Source of the DNA: Cordilura impudica
Lineage: Eukaryota > Arthropoda > Insecta > Diptera > Scathophagidae
Assembly: GCA_963682025.1 (NCBI GenBank)
Contig: OY821520.1
Location: 237,645,364 to 237,709,363 of the forward strand
Direction of reading: 5' to 3'
DNA: 64,000 nucleotides
Below are positions 21,881-34,698 of this stretch, in pieces; position 1 is the first letter of the stretch; every line of letters starts with the position of its first letter. A program made the position numbers and the translations under genes. Below the pieces are notes generated by a model. That model was not told the origin of the DNA. It saw nothing but the letters and a program-made list of their open reading frames with translations, and made no database searches.

Positions 21881-22680
21881 CAAAAAAGGACAGTCACTAT
21901 TGAAACAATGAAGATATTGATTGATATGAAACTTGGCACAGATTTCGAAAACAGTACTACAGTACTATCAAGTTTATATTGAACAACCAGTCACCTTTTC
22001 ATTTTGGCGCAATGCTGAATAGGTAACGAGGGATTTTAGATTTATTCCTTTTAATCGAAGTGATTTTGAGGGAACAAGATACAATAAATATTTTTTAATA
22101 TTATTTTTACTATTTTACTATTTTGGGATCACCTATAAAAAAATGTAAATTTTATATGAAAAATCGAAAATGCATTTTGTAGATGAGTTTTTATCGGAAA
22201 CTAAGGTAGATAGAGCAAAAAGTGCCTTAATTTGGGATCACCTACAAAAATATAAATTTTATATGAAAAATCGAAAAAAAAATCATATAAATGCATCTTT
22301 TTCGGACTCTGAGGTAGAAAAGGGCCTTAATTTGGGATCTCCTATAAAAAGATTAACAATTGAAACTTAAATTTATTATGGTCGATTGTAATCGATGCAA
22401 TATTTTAGTTTTTTAAATAATAAAGCTGCCATTGGCCTTAGGCCCTCAATTTGTATATTTTGGGTTTGCGTTGTGGTTTAAATTTGTATAGAAAAATTCG
22501 AATTTTTTAAATTAACCTTAAGATTTCTATTAATTAAGAAATAATAAACTGCTTGTCATTTGAAGAACCGACGGAAAATGATGGAGACTTTAGGGCTCTT
22601 TGGAGATATATTTAAAAATAGTTTAGAGCAAGCACTAACAAATGCCTGCTTTATTAGTTCGTTTATACAAAATGAACTAA
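21881..22680. other. Spacer with a three-fold ~100-bp tandem repeat
   Basis: GGGATCACCTA starts at 22125 and 22234, and GGGATCTCCTA at 22334. Each is followed by TAAATTTTATATGAAAAATCG or its remnant. The open frame 22170-22370 is a by-product of the repeat and has no known motif. Confidence 0.5.
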
Positions 22681-23163
22681 TTTATAATATTAATGGACAA
22701 GGCGATTTCTTTTAGATATCAACCGATTTTGAAAAAAATATACCATTTGAGACGTATTTCGTTGCAGTTGTCCACCATATTTACAGATTTGCACTATCTG
22801 GTACATTTTTCTTGGAGTAAAGTTCATTTAGTGTTGCTATGTAACGTAAAACACATATTTCAGTTTCAAATAAAAAACAATACAATGCTGTGTGTGTGTA
22901 TTTTTTTTATTAAATTTGTGTTGAATTGTGAATAGACCAAAATTGATTAGCATACTTTTAAGCTCTTATAAAATTATTTATTGACAAACCCAGTTATATA
23001 TCTTCCGTGTGCTCAACAAATATTTATAATGAAATTTAATGAATTTTATTAAAAAAAATAAATTTTTTATATATATAGATTAAAAAATATCGAATGAAAA
23101 AAATTTAAATAAAAAAAAAAAATCCTAGAATTTGCACTCGAATTTCGAGGGCTTGGCTCTCTT
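22681..23163 (+). mobile_element. Small non-autonomous Helitron, copy 4 (3' end damaged)
   Basis: Starts TTTATAATATTAATGG (C of the TC changed to T) and contains CACTCGAATTTCGAGGGCTTGG. The terminal CTAG is not present, so the end is approximate. Confidence 0.6.
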
Positions 23164-23439
23164 CAAATATATTTATAGAAAACGGACAAGCTGCAGTTTT
23201 ACTGCGAAACTCGATGGGTAAAACGGCACGACTGTGTACAACTATTTCACAATTCAGTGCCACAATTAATTGAAGCCCTACGTTTTAAACGTAAGTATTG
23301 GGTAAAATTTTGGCTTCACCACTTAAGAATTAATTTTGCATAATTAAAAATTGAGGTAAATTTTTTTTTGTATTTGTAAAACTATGAAGTGACGGCAAAA
23401 TACAAATTTCTTGAATGTTTTCATTATTAATACTGATTA

Positions 23440-24335
23440 ATTGCATAATGGTTGATGTTATTTAGACCCTAATGAAAGGATAGCAATAGATATAGCTGGA
23501 CCATTTCCAATATTTTAGTTGTTAAGGGCTATTTTACGAAGTGGGTTGAAGTATTTCCCATTCCAAATCAGGAAGCAATGACTGTGGCAGAGGTCATTGT
23601 TAATTATTGGATATCACGACTTGGTATACCTCTCGAGCTACACTCAGATCAATGAAGAACTTTTGAATCGTTATTATTTACAGAAATGTACAGCTTAATG
23701 TCCATTAAGGAAACTCTTACCACTCCACTACATCCGCAGTCAAATGGAATGGTACAACGTTTTAATCGAACAATAGAAAATTTCCTTGTAAAAGTTATCA
23801 AAAATAATCAATCGAGATGGGACAAACACACACCAATGTTTTTGCTTGCTTATCGTACTTCAGTGCATGAATCCATCGGTAAAATGCCTAGTGAAATAAT
23901 GTTTGGTTATAATGTTCGCTTGCCATCGGAACTAATCTTTGGGTCACCGTCATCAGCATCGAATACAACTACAGAAACTTACAACTACAGAAACTTAATC
24001 TAACAAGTGATCGAATGAAACATAATTACGACATTTGTTCTACATTTAAATAAAAATGATTTGGTTTAGCTATATAATCCACAAAGAAATGTTGGAGTAT
24101 CGTCTAAATTAACACCTAAACGGGAAGGACCGTACACAATAATTAAAAATATAAATGACGTGTATATCGAATTCGAATATCTTCAAAAACAGAATTTAAA
24201 ATTGTACATATTGACCGATTGGTGGCATACCGCACAGTGGTATATTGTTGACAAAAAAGCAATTATTCGACAATTAATTTTCAAAAGTTATATTTTGTCT
24301 TAGAGAAAATCATGTGAGTCCGATCGCAGGGGAGA
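23440..24335 (+). pseudogene. Ty3/Gypsy integrase, C-terminal pol fragment
   Basis: Frames give DPNERIAIDIAGPFPIF (first catalytic Asp, near 23475), ISRLGIPLELHSDQ (second Asp, 23610-23655), then an open stretch 23686-24003 with TTPLHPQSNGMVQRFNRTIE, LLAYRTSVHESIGKMPSEIM and FGYNVRLPSEL. A C-terminal chromo-like tail follows with KREGPYTIIKNINDVYIEF. In active enzymes the motif is GMVERF; here the catalytic Glu is Gln. There are several stops upstream and no RT or gag. It sits directly before a purine tract and LTR start. Confidence 0.7.
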
Positions 24336-24470
24336 TGTGTGTAAACATCTAGTAATTAATGATTTTTTATAGCACTTTCTTAAAATCAAACAGAAAGCGA
24401 ATCACTTATAGCAATCAACTGTAGGGGTCTGTTAATATAAATATATTTATTATTATTTATTATTTTAACC
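24326..24470 (+). repeat. Polypurine tract and start of 3' LTR of the Gypsy fragment
   Basis: GCAGGGGAGA (about 24326-24335) is followed by TGTGTGTAAACATCTAG. A purine tract abutting TGTGT after integrase is where a Gypsy 3' LTR begins. The LTR end was not found, because sequence passes into simple repeats after about 24470. Confidence 0.45.
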
Positions 24471-25617
24471 GGTTAGTTTTTAATTTTTAATTTTTCGTTT
24501 TTTATTTTTTATTTTTAATTTTTCGTTTGTCATTTTTCGTTTTTCATTTTTTATATCATTTTCCAATTTTGATTTTTTTTTTTAATTTTTTATTTTTATT
24601 TTTTTATTTTTCAATTTTCATTTTTTATTTTTCATTTTTTATTTTTCATTTTCTATTTTTCATTTTTTATATTTAATTTTTCATTTTTGATTTTTCATTT
24701 TTCATTTTTCATTTTTCATTTTTCATTTTTTATTTTTCATTATTCATTTTTAGTTTTAGTTTCTCATTTTTCATTTCTTATTTTTCATGTTTAATTTTTT
24801 ATTCTTCATTTTTTATTTTTAATTTTTTAGTTTTAATTTAATTCACAATAATTCATTCTTTATTTTTCATTTTTCCTTTTTATTTTTTTTTTTTAATTTT
24901 TTATTTTTCATTTTTTATTTTTAATTTTTATTCTTGATTTTTTATTTTTCATTTTTCATTTTTTATTTTTCATTTTTAATTTTTAATTTTTAATTTTTAA
25001 TTTTTAATTTTTAATTTTTAATTTTTAATTTTTAATTTTTAATTTTTAATTTTTAATTTTTAATTTTTAATTTTTAATTTTTAATTTTTAATTTTTAATT
25101 TTTAATTTTTAATTTTTAATTTTTAATTTTTAATTTTTAATTTTTAATTTTTAATTTTTAATTTTTAATTTTTAATTTTTAATTTTTAATTTTTAATTTT
25201 TAATTTTTTATTTTTTATTTTTCATTTATTTCTTTTCATTTTGTTATTTTTCATTTTTTATTTTTAATTTTTAATTTTTCATTTTTAATTTTTCGTTTTC
25301 CATTTTTCAGTTTTTATTTTTCATGTTTCATTTTTTATTTTTCATTTTTTATTTTGCATTTTTTTACTTTTCATTTTTTATTTTTCATTTTTCATTATTT
25401 ATTTTTAGTTTTCCATTTTTCATTTTTTATTTTTAATTTTTTTATTTTGCATTTTTTATTTTTCATTTTTAATTTTTCATTATTCATTTTTCATTGTTAG
25501 TTTTTCATTTTCATTTTCCATTTTTAATTTTTTATTTTTCATTTTTCATTTTTAGTTTTTATTAATTTCTAATTTTTCATTTTTTATTTTTCATTTTTAT
25601 TTTTTATTTTTCATTTC
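24470..25617. repeat. T-rich simple repeat with a perfect (TTTTTAA)n core
   Basis: Variable units of ATTTTTCATTTTT/ATTTTTAATTTTT type. The perfect heptamer array runs about 24967-25206 (about 34 units). It abuts the 5' end of element X copy 2 at 25618. Confidence 0.85.
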
Positions 25618-28385
25618 TATACCCTCCACTCCAGTATGCAGAGGGTATATATAGGTTTGTCATTCCATTTGTAATAATTAGAAATGATTCATTAACATCC
25701 TAAAAGTTTGCTGTTTAAAATCGTCCAAATCGGTCGATTAGGGCCCGAGATTTGAATGAAGAACTAAAAAAAAATCTTGAAAAAATATAATATTCGATGT
25801 TGTTCGTGTCATGATCACGCCCTGAATATTGGAGCTAGGGTGATCATTTTTAGTGGGAATGATTCACCAAATCCATGGGAAGATTTCTGTTTCAAAAATC
25901 ATAAAAATCGATAGAACAGGTCCAGGGAAATCTCTGAAAAATTAAAAAGAAAATGAAAAATATGATGTTTCTATATTGTTTTTGTTGTTATTCTAAATGT
26001 TGTATTGTTGTCATAGCTGGACTTGTTTTTTTTGTGGTCGTTGTGGTAATAATATAATAAAAACTAACCCTTGGTAAATTTTTTTATCAACTCTGGTAGA
26101 AAAATTTAAAAGTTTCCATTGTTTTGGCATCACTAAAAAAATTCACTCTATCATTTCTGTCATTGCCACGAGCCTGTTTGCAAAATTTCAGATCGATTGG
26201 GTCAAGGGAGAGGGGTTAAAATCGATCCAAAATTTTTTCGACAAGCAGACACTACGAGCTAATATAAAGGGAGTAAAAATTCACCAACATCTAAAGCAAA
26301 TAATGCTAAAATACCTAGTTGTTAATAAAAAAAACAATGTAAATTTAGCAAAAAAAATTTTATGTATTAACTTATTTAAAGAGAAAAATACGAAAATAAC
26401 GTTTGATGTTGTATTTTTTGTGTGTAATATTTACATATACATATTAAATAATACAAATAATATACGTACGTATATTCAATATATGTATGTACATTAGTGT
26501 GGCCCTTAATAAAAAAAGTGTTCACACTGTCGGTCTCACCCCCTAGAAATATGCGAATAGCAAAAAAAAAAACTGAGAAATACAAAGTTTTGGGCCAATC
26601 AGAAAACGTTTAGTCGTGGCGCAAAGCGATTGAAAATTTCAAGTGTGTTTATATGGGGAAAATATGACTTTTTTTTCAGATTTTAAAAATATTTCGTTCT
26701 ATAGTTTAATTTTTCCGACAAGCTATTATACAATTCAGGATCAGTATTAAATTATCCCTTCAAAAGGCTATAAAACTTCAAAATCGAATAAAACCTCGCC
26801 AAGAAATAGCAAATGCCCCAGACCACTTTTGTGCCAAAAAAAAAACTACGCCATGAAATTTGATGGCATTTTTTTCAACTTTGAGAAATTGATTAAAGTC
26901 ATCATTCTTTTTTGGTTTCTATACTTATAAGTACTCAGCTATGAAGTATTGTTTTATTACCACGTTGTTAACCTATTGCGCATTGAGACCGAAAATTGGA
27001 AATTTTTTGATACATTTTTTAAAACTCCTATTTCAAGTTTGAAAAAACTTTCTTAAACAAAATTTAAAAAAATGAATCTATCACTTTAAGGTTTTATTAA
27101 ATATATGTTGCAGATTAACCGTGCGAATTTTTAAGTAAAGCCCTCTGCCAGAATTTTTTTTACAAGGATTTTATTTTTTGCGGATTTCGAGAAAATTGGA
27201 TTTTTGTGAAATATTCTGTAAATGTACTCTTTCTAAATACTTTGTATCAAAAATTCATCACTTTTCTACTTTTAAATGTTATATTTCATCTTAATAGCCT
27301 AGGGTTTCGGAAAAAAATAATGCGACTCCATTAAACCTTTTGGAATTGGGGTCACATATGACCCCAAGCTAATAAAAGACAATTTATAAAAAAATTCAAA
27401 TATTTTGTAAGTGCTGTCCAATTTTTAGATGCGGCACTTAAAATATATTAACCAAATGTGTAGAAGTTTCGCTCCAAAAATTTGGGATAAATCCGAGAAC
27501 GTTAACCCATTATTTGCCAAGGCCAGCTTTGGATTTTAAGATATTTTTAAATAAAAATGACCTAAAACGAGTTTTTCTATTAGACTCGTTGATACCACTA
27601 TTTACAATTTAAGAAAAATAATTCGGTTAATTTTTATTTATTTAACCATTCAGTGTTCCTGGGATCAAAATAATCCATTGTGATATATCTTTGTTGCAAT
27701 TATCTGCTTATTGCTCGCGAATATAAATTAAAACAACCAATTATGTTATAAAATTACTTTATGTAATAAAGTAATAGTTGAATTTCTTGCCACAATTTTT
27801 GTTCTAATTAGCTTTGCAATAGTTATTTTTATATTAACATGAATGTCAATATATTCAAATATCTATCATACAGGCTGGTCTTTTATTTCATACGTTTTTT
27901 CATTATTCTTTTACAAATATGAACATAAGTTTGGCATGTTAACTTTTTGTTGTTTTTCCAAAATAGAGTTACCGAGTTCATCAATGAGTTTTTTGCTTTC
28001 AAAACAGTTCTACATAGTTATATAGAATTATTATTCAGCTTTACCTACAAAATATCTGATTGCAATTACATCTAATTTTTAAAAATTGTTTATAATTACT
28101 AAAGCATTATTCACATAAATACAAAATTGCATTTTTTAAATTTTCCATTCAAATTTAAGAATATATCAATTCTTAAAACTGGAATTAAAATTTCCAACTA
28201 TAAATTATAATTAATTGAATTTCAGAAAATCATATCAAAACGTCGGAAATAATAATTTTAAATTTAGAAGACATCAATTGCATCAAATTCCAAAAAGAAA
28301 ACACCAAATATGTTTACAATTAAAAAATGTTTACATTTAAAAAAAATATTGGCATTCATGAGAAATTAATAGCTTTTTTTTGTAT

Positions 28386-29705
28386 TTGTATTTGTATTTA
28401 TTTATTAAATGCGATTTTCCATTACAACAAGACACAGTATCCTATAAATTACAGTAATGGAATCAGATAAGTTATTCACTATATATTTAATATCAGTAAC
28501 TCTTAATCTGAATTTAAAATATTATAAATTACAATTAAAAAACATTAAAAAAAAATCAAATAAAATCAATTAAAGTATTGGTATAGTAATTTTCTAAACC
28601 CTATTGCGTTGCTTGTATTTTGCATGACATTAGGAAGCTGATTCCAGAGACGAATAGTTGGAATAAAAAATTGACATTCAGAGGCATGGTCCCGGTATTT
28701 AAATTGAATTATTCGATTCCCTCTGGAAGATCTTGCGAACTTTAATCGTTCAAAAAGATATTTTGGGGCCTTTGTTATAATAATTTTATGTAATGTTCTT
28801 GAATTGAATATAGTTGTCAAACGACATGTGTAAGGCATGACACGAGTATTGGGATACATGATCAAATTTTCTTAATCCAAAGATATAGCGAATAATGTTG
28901 TTGAAAGTTACAGTAAGTTTTCTGTTATCCCTAGAGTTGCAACCTGTGAAAACCTCAGATGCATATAGTAATGTTGGTAAAAGATATGTTTTAGCAAGTA
29001 GCAATCTTATTTTCAGTGGAGTAAAGTGCTTTGTTAACCATAAACTTCTAATCATACTATAAATTCTGCCACAGGATTGATTAATATGATCTGACCAAGT
29101 CAGAGTTCCATTAAACACAACTTCGTGATTTCGTACAGAGTCCACGATGTCAATTTTAGAGCCCAAATGCATCACTTTCTTCTTTATTATAATACACTTA
29201 AATTTATTTGGATTAAGTCGTAGACCATTTGCCGTTGCCCAATTTAGAATACGTTTGAGATCATAATTTAGTTCTTGAGATTGGGAAATAATTGAATTCT
29301 TGGTACTACTTAAATATAGCTGAATGTCATCAGCGTGCATCTGAACCTTAGAGAATTTAATTTATTGTGGAAAATCATTGGCATATATCGAATAAAGTAG
29401 TGGTCCAAGGATTGAACCCTGTGGTACCCCTCTTATAACTTGCAGTGAGTTTGAGAAGGAGCTACCATTAGCAACAGATTGGGATCTGTTTGTGAGATAT
29501 GAAAACATGAGTCTAACTGCTAATGTAGAAAAGTTAAAAAACCTCTTCAGTTTGAGGAATAAAATTGAGTGGTACACCGTGTCAAATGCCTTTGACTGAT
29601 CCAATAAAACCAAAAAAGATATTTTTCCATCATCCATGTTACTTCTTAACTCCTCAACTACATTAGATAAAGCTGTTATACAGCTGTTTTCAGTACCGCG
29701 ATTCA
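28386..29705 (-). pseudogene. 5'-truncated LINE (CR1/jockey-type) fragment nested in element X
   Basis: The minus strand reads FLVLLDQSKAFDTVYHSILF (29620), VIRGVPQGSILGPLLYSIYA (29440), then across a frameshift MHADDIQLYL (29340, intact catalytic ADD). It continues with NWATANGLRLNPNKFKCI, the thumb region to about 28790, and after another shift a complete C-terminus LWNQLPNVM...LLYQYFN with a stop at about 28566. The 3' tail is (AAATAC)n-like at 28385-28405. It is absent from element X copy 1 at the equivalent place (about 13960), so it is a later insertion. The catalytic motif is intact, but two frameshifts and the missing 5' part make it dead. Confidence 0.8.
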
Positions 29706-29970
29706 GTAACTTCTTTTAACGATAGTCGAATCGTTAAAAAAAGAAAAGCAAAATTATCAGTAAAATTTTTAAACGATATTCGCTATTGTTAAAATCAGCT
29801 AAACGGCAACCATTTTTGTGTTGTTTATTCAATCGATAAAAACATAAATTTTTAGGTTGAAATGTCGTCATACATAAATAAAAATCATATTCAATTCAAT
29901 TCAATTCATTATTTCATTTTCAAATAAATAAACAGAAATATTAGTAAACAAAATAAAGATATTTAACACA

Positions 29971-32771
29971 AGGGGGGTTTCATGTCAAGTGCACCAACTT
30001 TTGAAACCGATGTCTTCCGATCGGGATGAAATTTGCACCAAGGTTAGTCCTATTGAATAGTAGTTTAGACACAATTTTTCAACAAGATCGGTCCAGATCT
30101 CTCTGAGTTAGACGGGATCAAAATTTGACATTTTGGCCAAACAGGTGTTTTTTCTCATCCATGTAACTTATTACCTATTGTTCTTAGAAAATTTTCTCCC
30201 AAATAGTTTAGATAGCTATTTCTTAAATATTTCGGAAAAAAATACTTTAAAAAAAAAAAAAAATTTTTAGACTTTTTTTTTTGCATAAATTAAAGCATTT
30301 TTTGCCTTTATTTTCAAAAAGGGCATTTTTTTTTTTTTTCATAAGAAAGCTTAGGATTTTTCCTTTAAGAGCTTTTTGGTCGCTTAGTGGGATGGGAGTG
30401 GGATATCTATCAAAATAAATGGTTTGTAACTCAAGACAACGGTTTTTCAATTTTTCACAAATGCACTATTTTGAATTTTTTCCTATTTGTGTCTAAAACC
30501 TTAAAAATAAAACTTATACTGAGAAACTAGACAAATTAACCTTTCCGAAGGTATGTAACATACCTTCATAACATAACAGAAGAGAATGGTTATCTGTAAC
30601 CTGAAAGAGTTATTTGCAACATTTCAATCTGAACACGAGGATGTTAGAATTGGCTTCACGAAATTAACCCAAATGAGGCCAAAAAATTGCGTTTTGGCAG
30701 AAAGCAGAGGAACTTACACAGTATGCGTTTGCATTTACCATGAAAATGTTAAACTGATGTTGAAGGAAATTAACTTAAAGTATTTAACAGATGATTCGGC
30801 AGAAGATTTACACGATTACCGCGATTGCCTTAAATTGACTATGTGTCCTAATGCAACAACTTCTTGCCACTTAGGTGAATGCACCAATTGCCCGAAAACC
30901 ACATTCATCAAAGAAAATTTAATCAACTCTTTAGATCAAGAATATATAGAGGAGGTCAAATTTGATTCTTGGATTCAGACTGACAGATGCACATTGAAAA
31001 CAATCATTTTAAATGTGGATGATTTTGTGGAAGAAATGTGTACAGGATTGCTAAACTTGAGAAACCATGACTTTCAAGGATTTGAACATAAATTTGAAGT
31101 CTGGTGAATTCGTTATTTCATATGATTTCACAGAAAACTATAAATATGTTCTTCAGGATGCCATACAAGCATTCCACTTCAATAACGACCAAGCAACTAT
31201 ATTCACAGTAGTTATTTATTACATGAAAGATGAAAAACTGGAACACAAAAGTATGGCAATCATATCCGACGATTTAAAACATGATACCGTTGCAGTTTAT
31301 GAGTACCAGAAGATAATACTAAAATATCTAAAATCTAAATTTACAGTAAAGAAGGTATACTACGTTTCGGACGGAGCTCGTCAACATTTTAAAAACATAA
31401 GTAGCTTGGCAAATCTTATGGCCCATGAAAAAGATTTTGGAATGCCAGCTGAGTTGCATTTTCATCCTACTGCTCATGGTAAGGGAGCATGTGATGGTAT
31501 TGCAGCAAACTTTAAAAGAAATGCAGCTAAGTATAGCCTCCAGTACTCTCATCAAGATCGCATCTTAGATGCGACTGCTTTATTCCATTGGGCAAAGAGT
31601 TATTGTAAAGAAACTAAAATAGTTTTTAGTAGCAAAGAGGATCATCAGGAAACATTGAAAACACTGAAGAGCAGATTCGATGCTGCGGTATCAATCGATG
31701 GCACCGCTCAATACCATGATTTTAAACCGTTTGTCGATGGAAGACTCAAGTTGAAAAGGTTTTCTGCCTCTATTCAATGCGATTTCTTCCCAAAGACAAC
31801 AAATAAACCAGCAGCGAAATCAACAGCTGAACCTAGTAACGCCAAGAAAGGATTGACAAAAAAACGCAGTAAATATAGGCGACAAAAAAGCTGGATGAAA
31901 GACTGGGTATTTAAAAATTTACAAGACTTAAATACTTCATCAGCTACAATAAATTATGTATAAATATAGTTATGATATAAATGGATCTAATGCAATTAAG
32001 ATTAAATTTTAATAAATTATTTATCTTTTTATTTTTAATATTATTATTATTATACTTTAATTTAATTATTATTAAAAATAAATAAAAAATAATAATTTTT
32101 CAACATTTCTATAGAAAAAAAGCGATTTTTTTCATGAGGTTAACATATTCTGGGTATTACAGTATCGAGGGTATAAAATTTTAGTTAGGTATGTTATATA
32201 CCTTCGGAAAGTTTAGTTTGTCTAGTTTCTCAGTATAAGTTTTATTTGTAAGGTTTTACACACAAATAGGAAAAAATTCAAAATAGTGCATTTGTGAAAA
32301 ATTGAAAAACCGTTGTCTTGAGTTAGAAACCATTTATTTTGATAGATATACCACTCCCATCCTACTAAGCGACCAAAAAGCTCTTAAAGGAAAAATCCTA
32401 AGCTTTCTTATGAAAAAAAAAAAATGCCCTTTTTGAAAATATAGGCAAAAAATGCTTTAATTTAGCAAAAAAAAAGTCTGCAAATTTTTTTTTTTTTTTG
32501 TAAGTATTTTTTTCCGAAATATTGAAGAAATAGCTATCTAAACTATTTGGGAGAAAATTTTCTAAGAACAATAGGTAATAAGTTACATGGATGAGAAAAA
32601 ACACCTCTTTGGCCAAAATGTCAAATTTTGATCCCCTCTAACTCAGAGAGATCTGGACCGATCTTCTTGAAAAATTGTGTCTAAACTACTATCCAATAGG
32701 ACTAACCTTGGTGCATCCCGATCGGAAGATATCGGTTTCAAAAGTTGGTGCACTTGACATGAAATCCCCCA
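29971..32771 (+). mobile_element. DNA transposon with ~590-bp terminal inverted repeats
   Basis: The left end starts AGGGGGGTTTCATGTCAAGT (29971) and the right end finishes ACTTGACATGAAATCCCCCA (32771). The inverted match continues inward to about 30566 on the left and 32187 on the right, near AAGGTATGTAACATACC, and is nearly full identity over about 590 bp. Only about 1.6 kb lies between the arms, filled by a transposase gene. Copy 1 of element X lacks it (about 12834). The exact target duplication is unclear because the target itself contains a TAAACATAAACA repeat. Confidence 0.8.
30586..31963 (+). pseudogene. Transposase of the long-inverted-repeat element (one frameshift, probable DDD/E type)
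   Basis: The frames 30586-31107 and 31067-31963 join across a single frameshift near 31070-31105. Part 1 has IGFTKLTQMRPKNCVLAES, TYTVCVCIYHENVKLML and a Cys cluster CPNATTSCHLGECTNCP. Part 2 has GEFVISYDFTENYKYVLQD, VYYVSDGARQHFKN, FHPTAHGKGACDGIAANFKR and a basic tail ending RQKSWMKDWVFKNLQDL. I know this arrangement from a large family of uncharacterised proteins repeated in insect and cnidarian genomes. The Asp in YDFTENY, SDGA and ACDG are plausible catalytic acids. It may belong to Sola-like transposons, but that is a guess. N-terminal DNA-binding parts known in longer relatives are absent: the first ATG is 20 bp inside the inverted repeat. A stop follows at 31961-31963. Confidence 0.65.
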
Positions 32772-33651
32772 TAAACATAAAATCATCCTGTCAAACACGA
32801 AGTAATTTGTTTTTTTGTTCTATTCTTCTTTGTGTTTTTCGCTTATTTTGACAGAGATGCCACTCGTTTACAATTTAAATAAATGGAAAAAAATAGATTT
32901 GTCGACTGTCGTTAAGATGTATGTACTTAGTGAATCACTTAATCCTTAGTGCAAACAACAATAGCTCTCGATATATTTTGCGATTGTCGGATCGTTGAAA
33001 TTTACAGAATCGGACTACAGAAAACATTAATTTAAATTCAATGAATTTTAGAAAACTTCAAATGGTATATAAGAATTGCGAACATAAAAATTGTTACTTA
33101 AATAAACGCAATTTGATGAGAATGTTATTTTTTTTATTTATATATAAATTTTTTTTGGACGAATATTTGAAGTTTTTCAGAAAATAAAGATAACAAATTA
33201 TTTTATTTAAAATGTTTGGGACATTTGGTTTATGTGTTTGGCATCCCAAATTTGATTATTTATTATTATAAATTTATTCTCTATGTTTTCCAAATATGGC
33301 AATATATTAATAAAAAAAGTTGAGAAAGCTTTTTTTTGGTTGTTATTTTGTTACTCCATCCGACCTATATGGCCGAATGACAAAATATTTCACCAGTTAA
33401 AAGAAACTATACAGCCATCTCCAATTAGCACGATTTAATGCATGTAGCCACCCTACACAACCATTACCTTTGCAATGGAGGTTAGGGCGAGCTATTTAAT
33501 TAGCAAAAACTAAATTAAACGAGAAGTTATGTCCTATAACCGGAAACGCATTCATATTTTTTCAATATTTTGTTTACATTTATTATCAATACTCAAACCG
33601 AGGTGGAGGGTATCAAAGATTCGGCACAGCCGAATTTAACACTCTTACTTG

Positions 33652-34698
33652 TTCAAGTTAGAAAAGAAAACATAATTTTTTATATAAATATATATGTACA
33701 TATATATACATATATACACTTTTTTTTTTTAAATAAAAATATCTTTTATTTAATTTCTCTTTATTTATGCAAGCCTTTCATTGTCTTATACTTAAACTTA
33801 AGCTAATGTTTAAATATTAAATAAAAGTTTTAGCTTAAAAACAAATATTTCCATATATCGAAACTATGGAATACCGAATGGAAATGTATGTTATCAAACA
33901 ATTGTGACATGCAGCTATTGAAATCCAGAACAGCATTAATGAAATCATTTGGAACGTCTGAAGTGTTGTCCATTCTTAAAAGTTGTGTTTTAAAATTTAA
34001 AATCGTATATTACTGAATATCAAGAACAACAAATGTAACATTTCCGGTTTTTCAGTCAACTTTTAATGGCTAAGTGTTTGTGAGTTTCTTAAGAACTAAG
34101 TACAATAAGTTTGCCTTAGTTATTGCGCCATTTGTGTCCATTTTATGCATTTATATCGAATATTTTTTTTTATTGAAGAAAAGTCTGTTACTTTTGCTTT
34201 AGCCAAAATTAAATATTATTGTTTTATCGCTTTTGTTTTCTTTACTTATATTTATTCATTCTTTTTTTAGCTTTCACATTTGTTCTTTTTTTTTTATAAA
34301 ATAACAAATAAATTATATTTCTCAGTGCATTTTTATGTTAATTGTTAATTGTTGCAACTGGCTTACGTGCGCTTGCGCACAGAATTGTTAATCAACTGAC
34401 AAGAACTTACTAATATCCATTGTGTTTCATACAGTACGTACGTACTGTCTTAAGACGGAAACTGAGTGATCGCATCTTAACTTTTGTTTGTATGTACGAG
34501 TATGCATTCGGCTACAAAATTTACAAGGTAAGTTAACGGCAAAACAAAAATTCTATACAGTCACCTTTACTCAAGCAATCGAATATTATGTTACTGTAAC
34601 AAGCGCAAATATATATGAATATTTAAGCGGCAACCGCTTTAAGTGTTGCCAGATGTTCTGCAATTTTTGCAATTATTTTCCTTATATTTAAAATCTTT
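33652..34698. other. AT-rich spacer with palindromes, no gene seen
   Basis: Contains the hairpin GTGCGCTTGCGCAC (34367-34380) and the perfect palindrome ACAGTACGTACGTACTGT (34431-34448). A GTAAGT donor-like site is at 34528, and an ORF starts at 34488 without known motifs. None is enough for a gene call. Confidence 0.4.

Larger units (their letters stand above)
25618..33651 (+). mobile_element. Element X copy 2, with two nested insertions
   Basis: The 5' end TATACCCTCCACTCCAG is at 25618. The 3' end is GGTGGAGGGTATC, hairpin ATTCGGCACAGCCGAAT, TTAACACTCTTACTTG (33651), then TT. The parts 25618-26490 and 27790-28385, 29706-29970, 32772-33651 match copy 1 in inverted order. Insertions are a minus-strand LINE (28386-29705) and a long-inverted-repeat transposon (29971-32771). 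The part 26491-27790 (1.3 kb) is absent from copy 1. It is AT-rich with no coding match and contains the stem GGGGTCA/TGACCCC at 27346. The (GTCY)n run seen in other copies is deleted here. Confidence 0.65.

Noticed and set aside
34488..34691. 67-residue open frame with a GTAAGT inside
   Set aside because: No motif, no supporting exon structure; probably chance.
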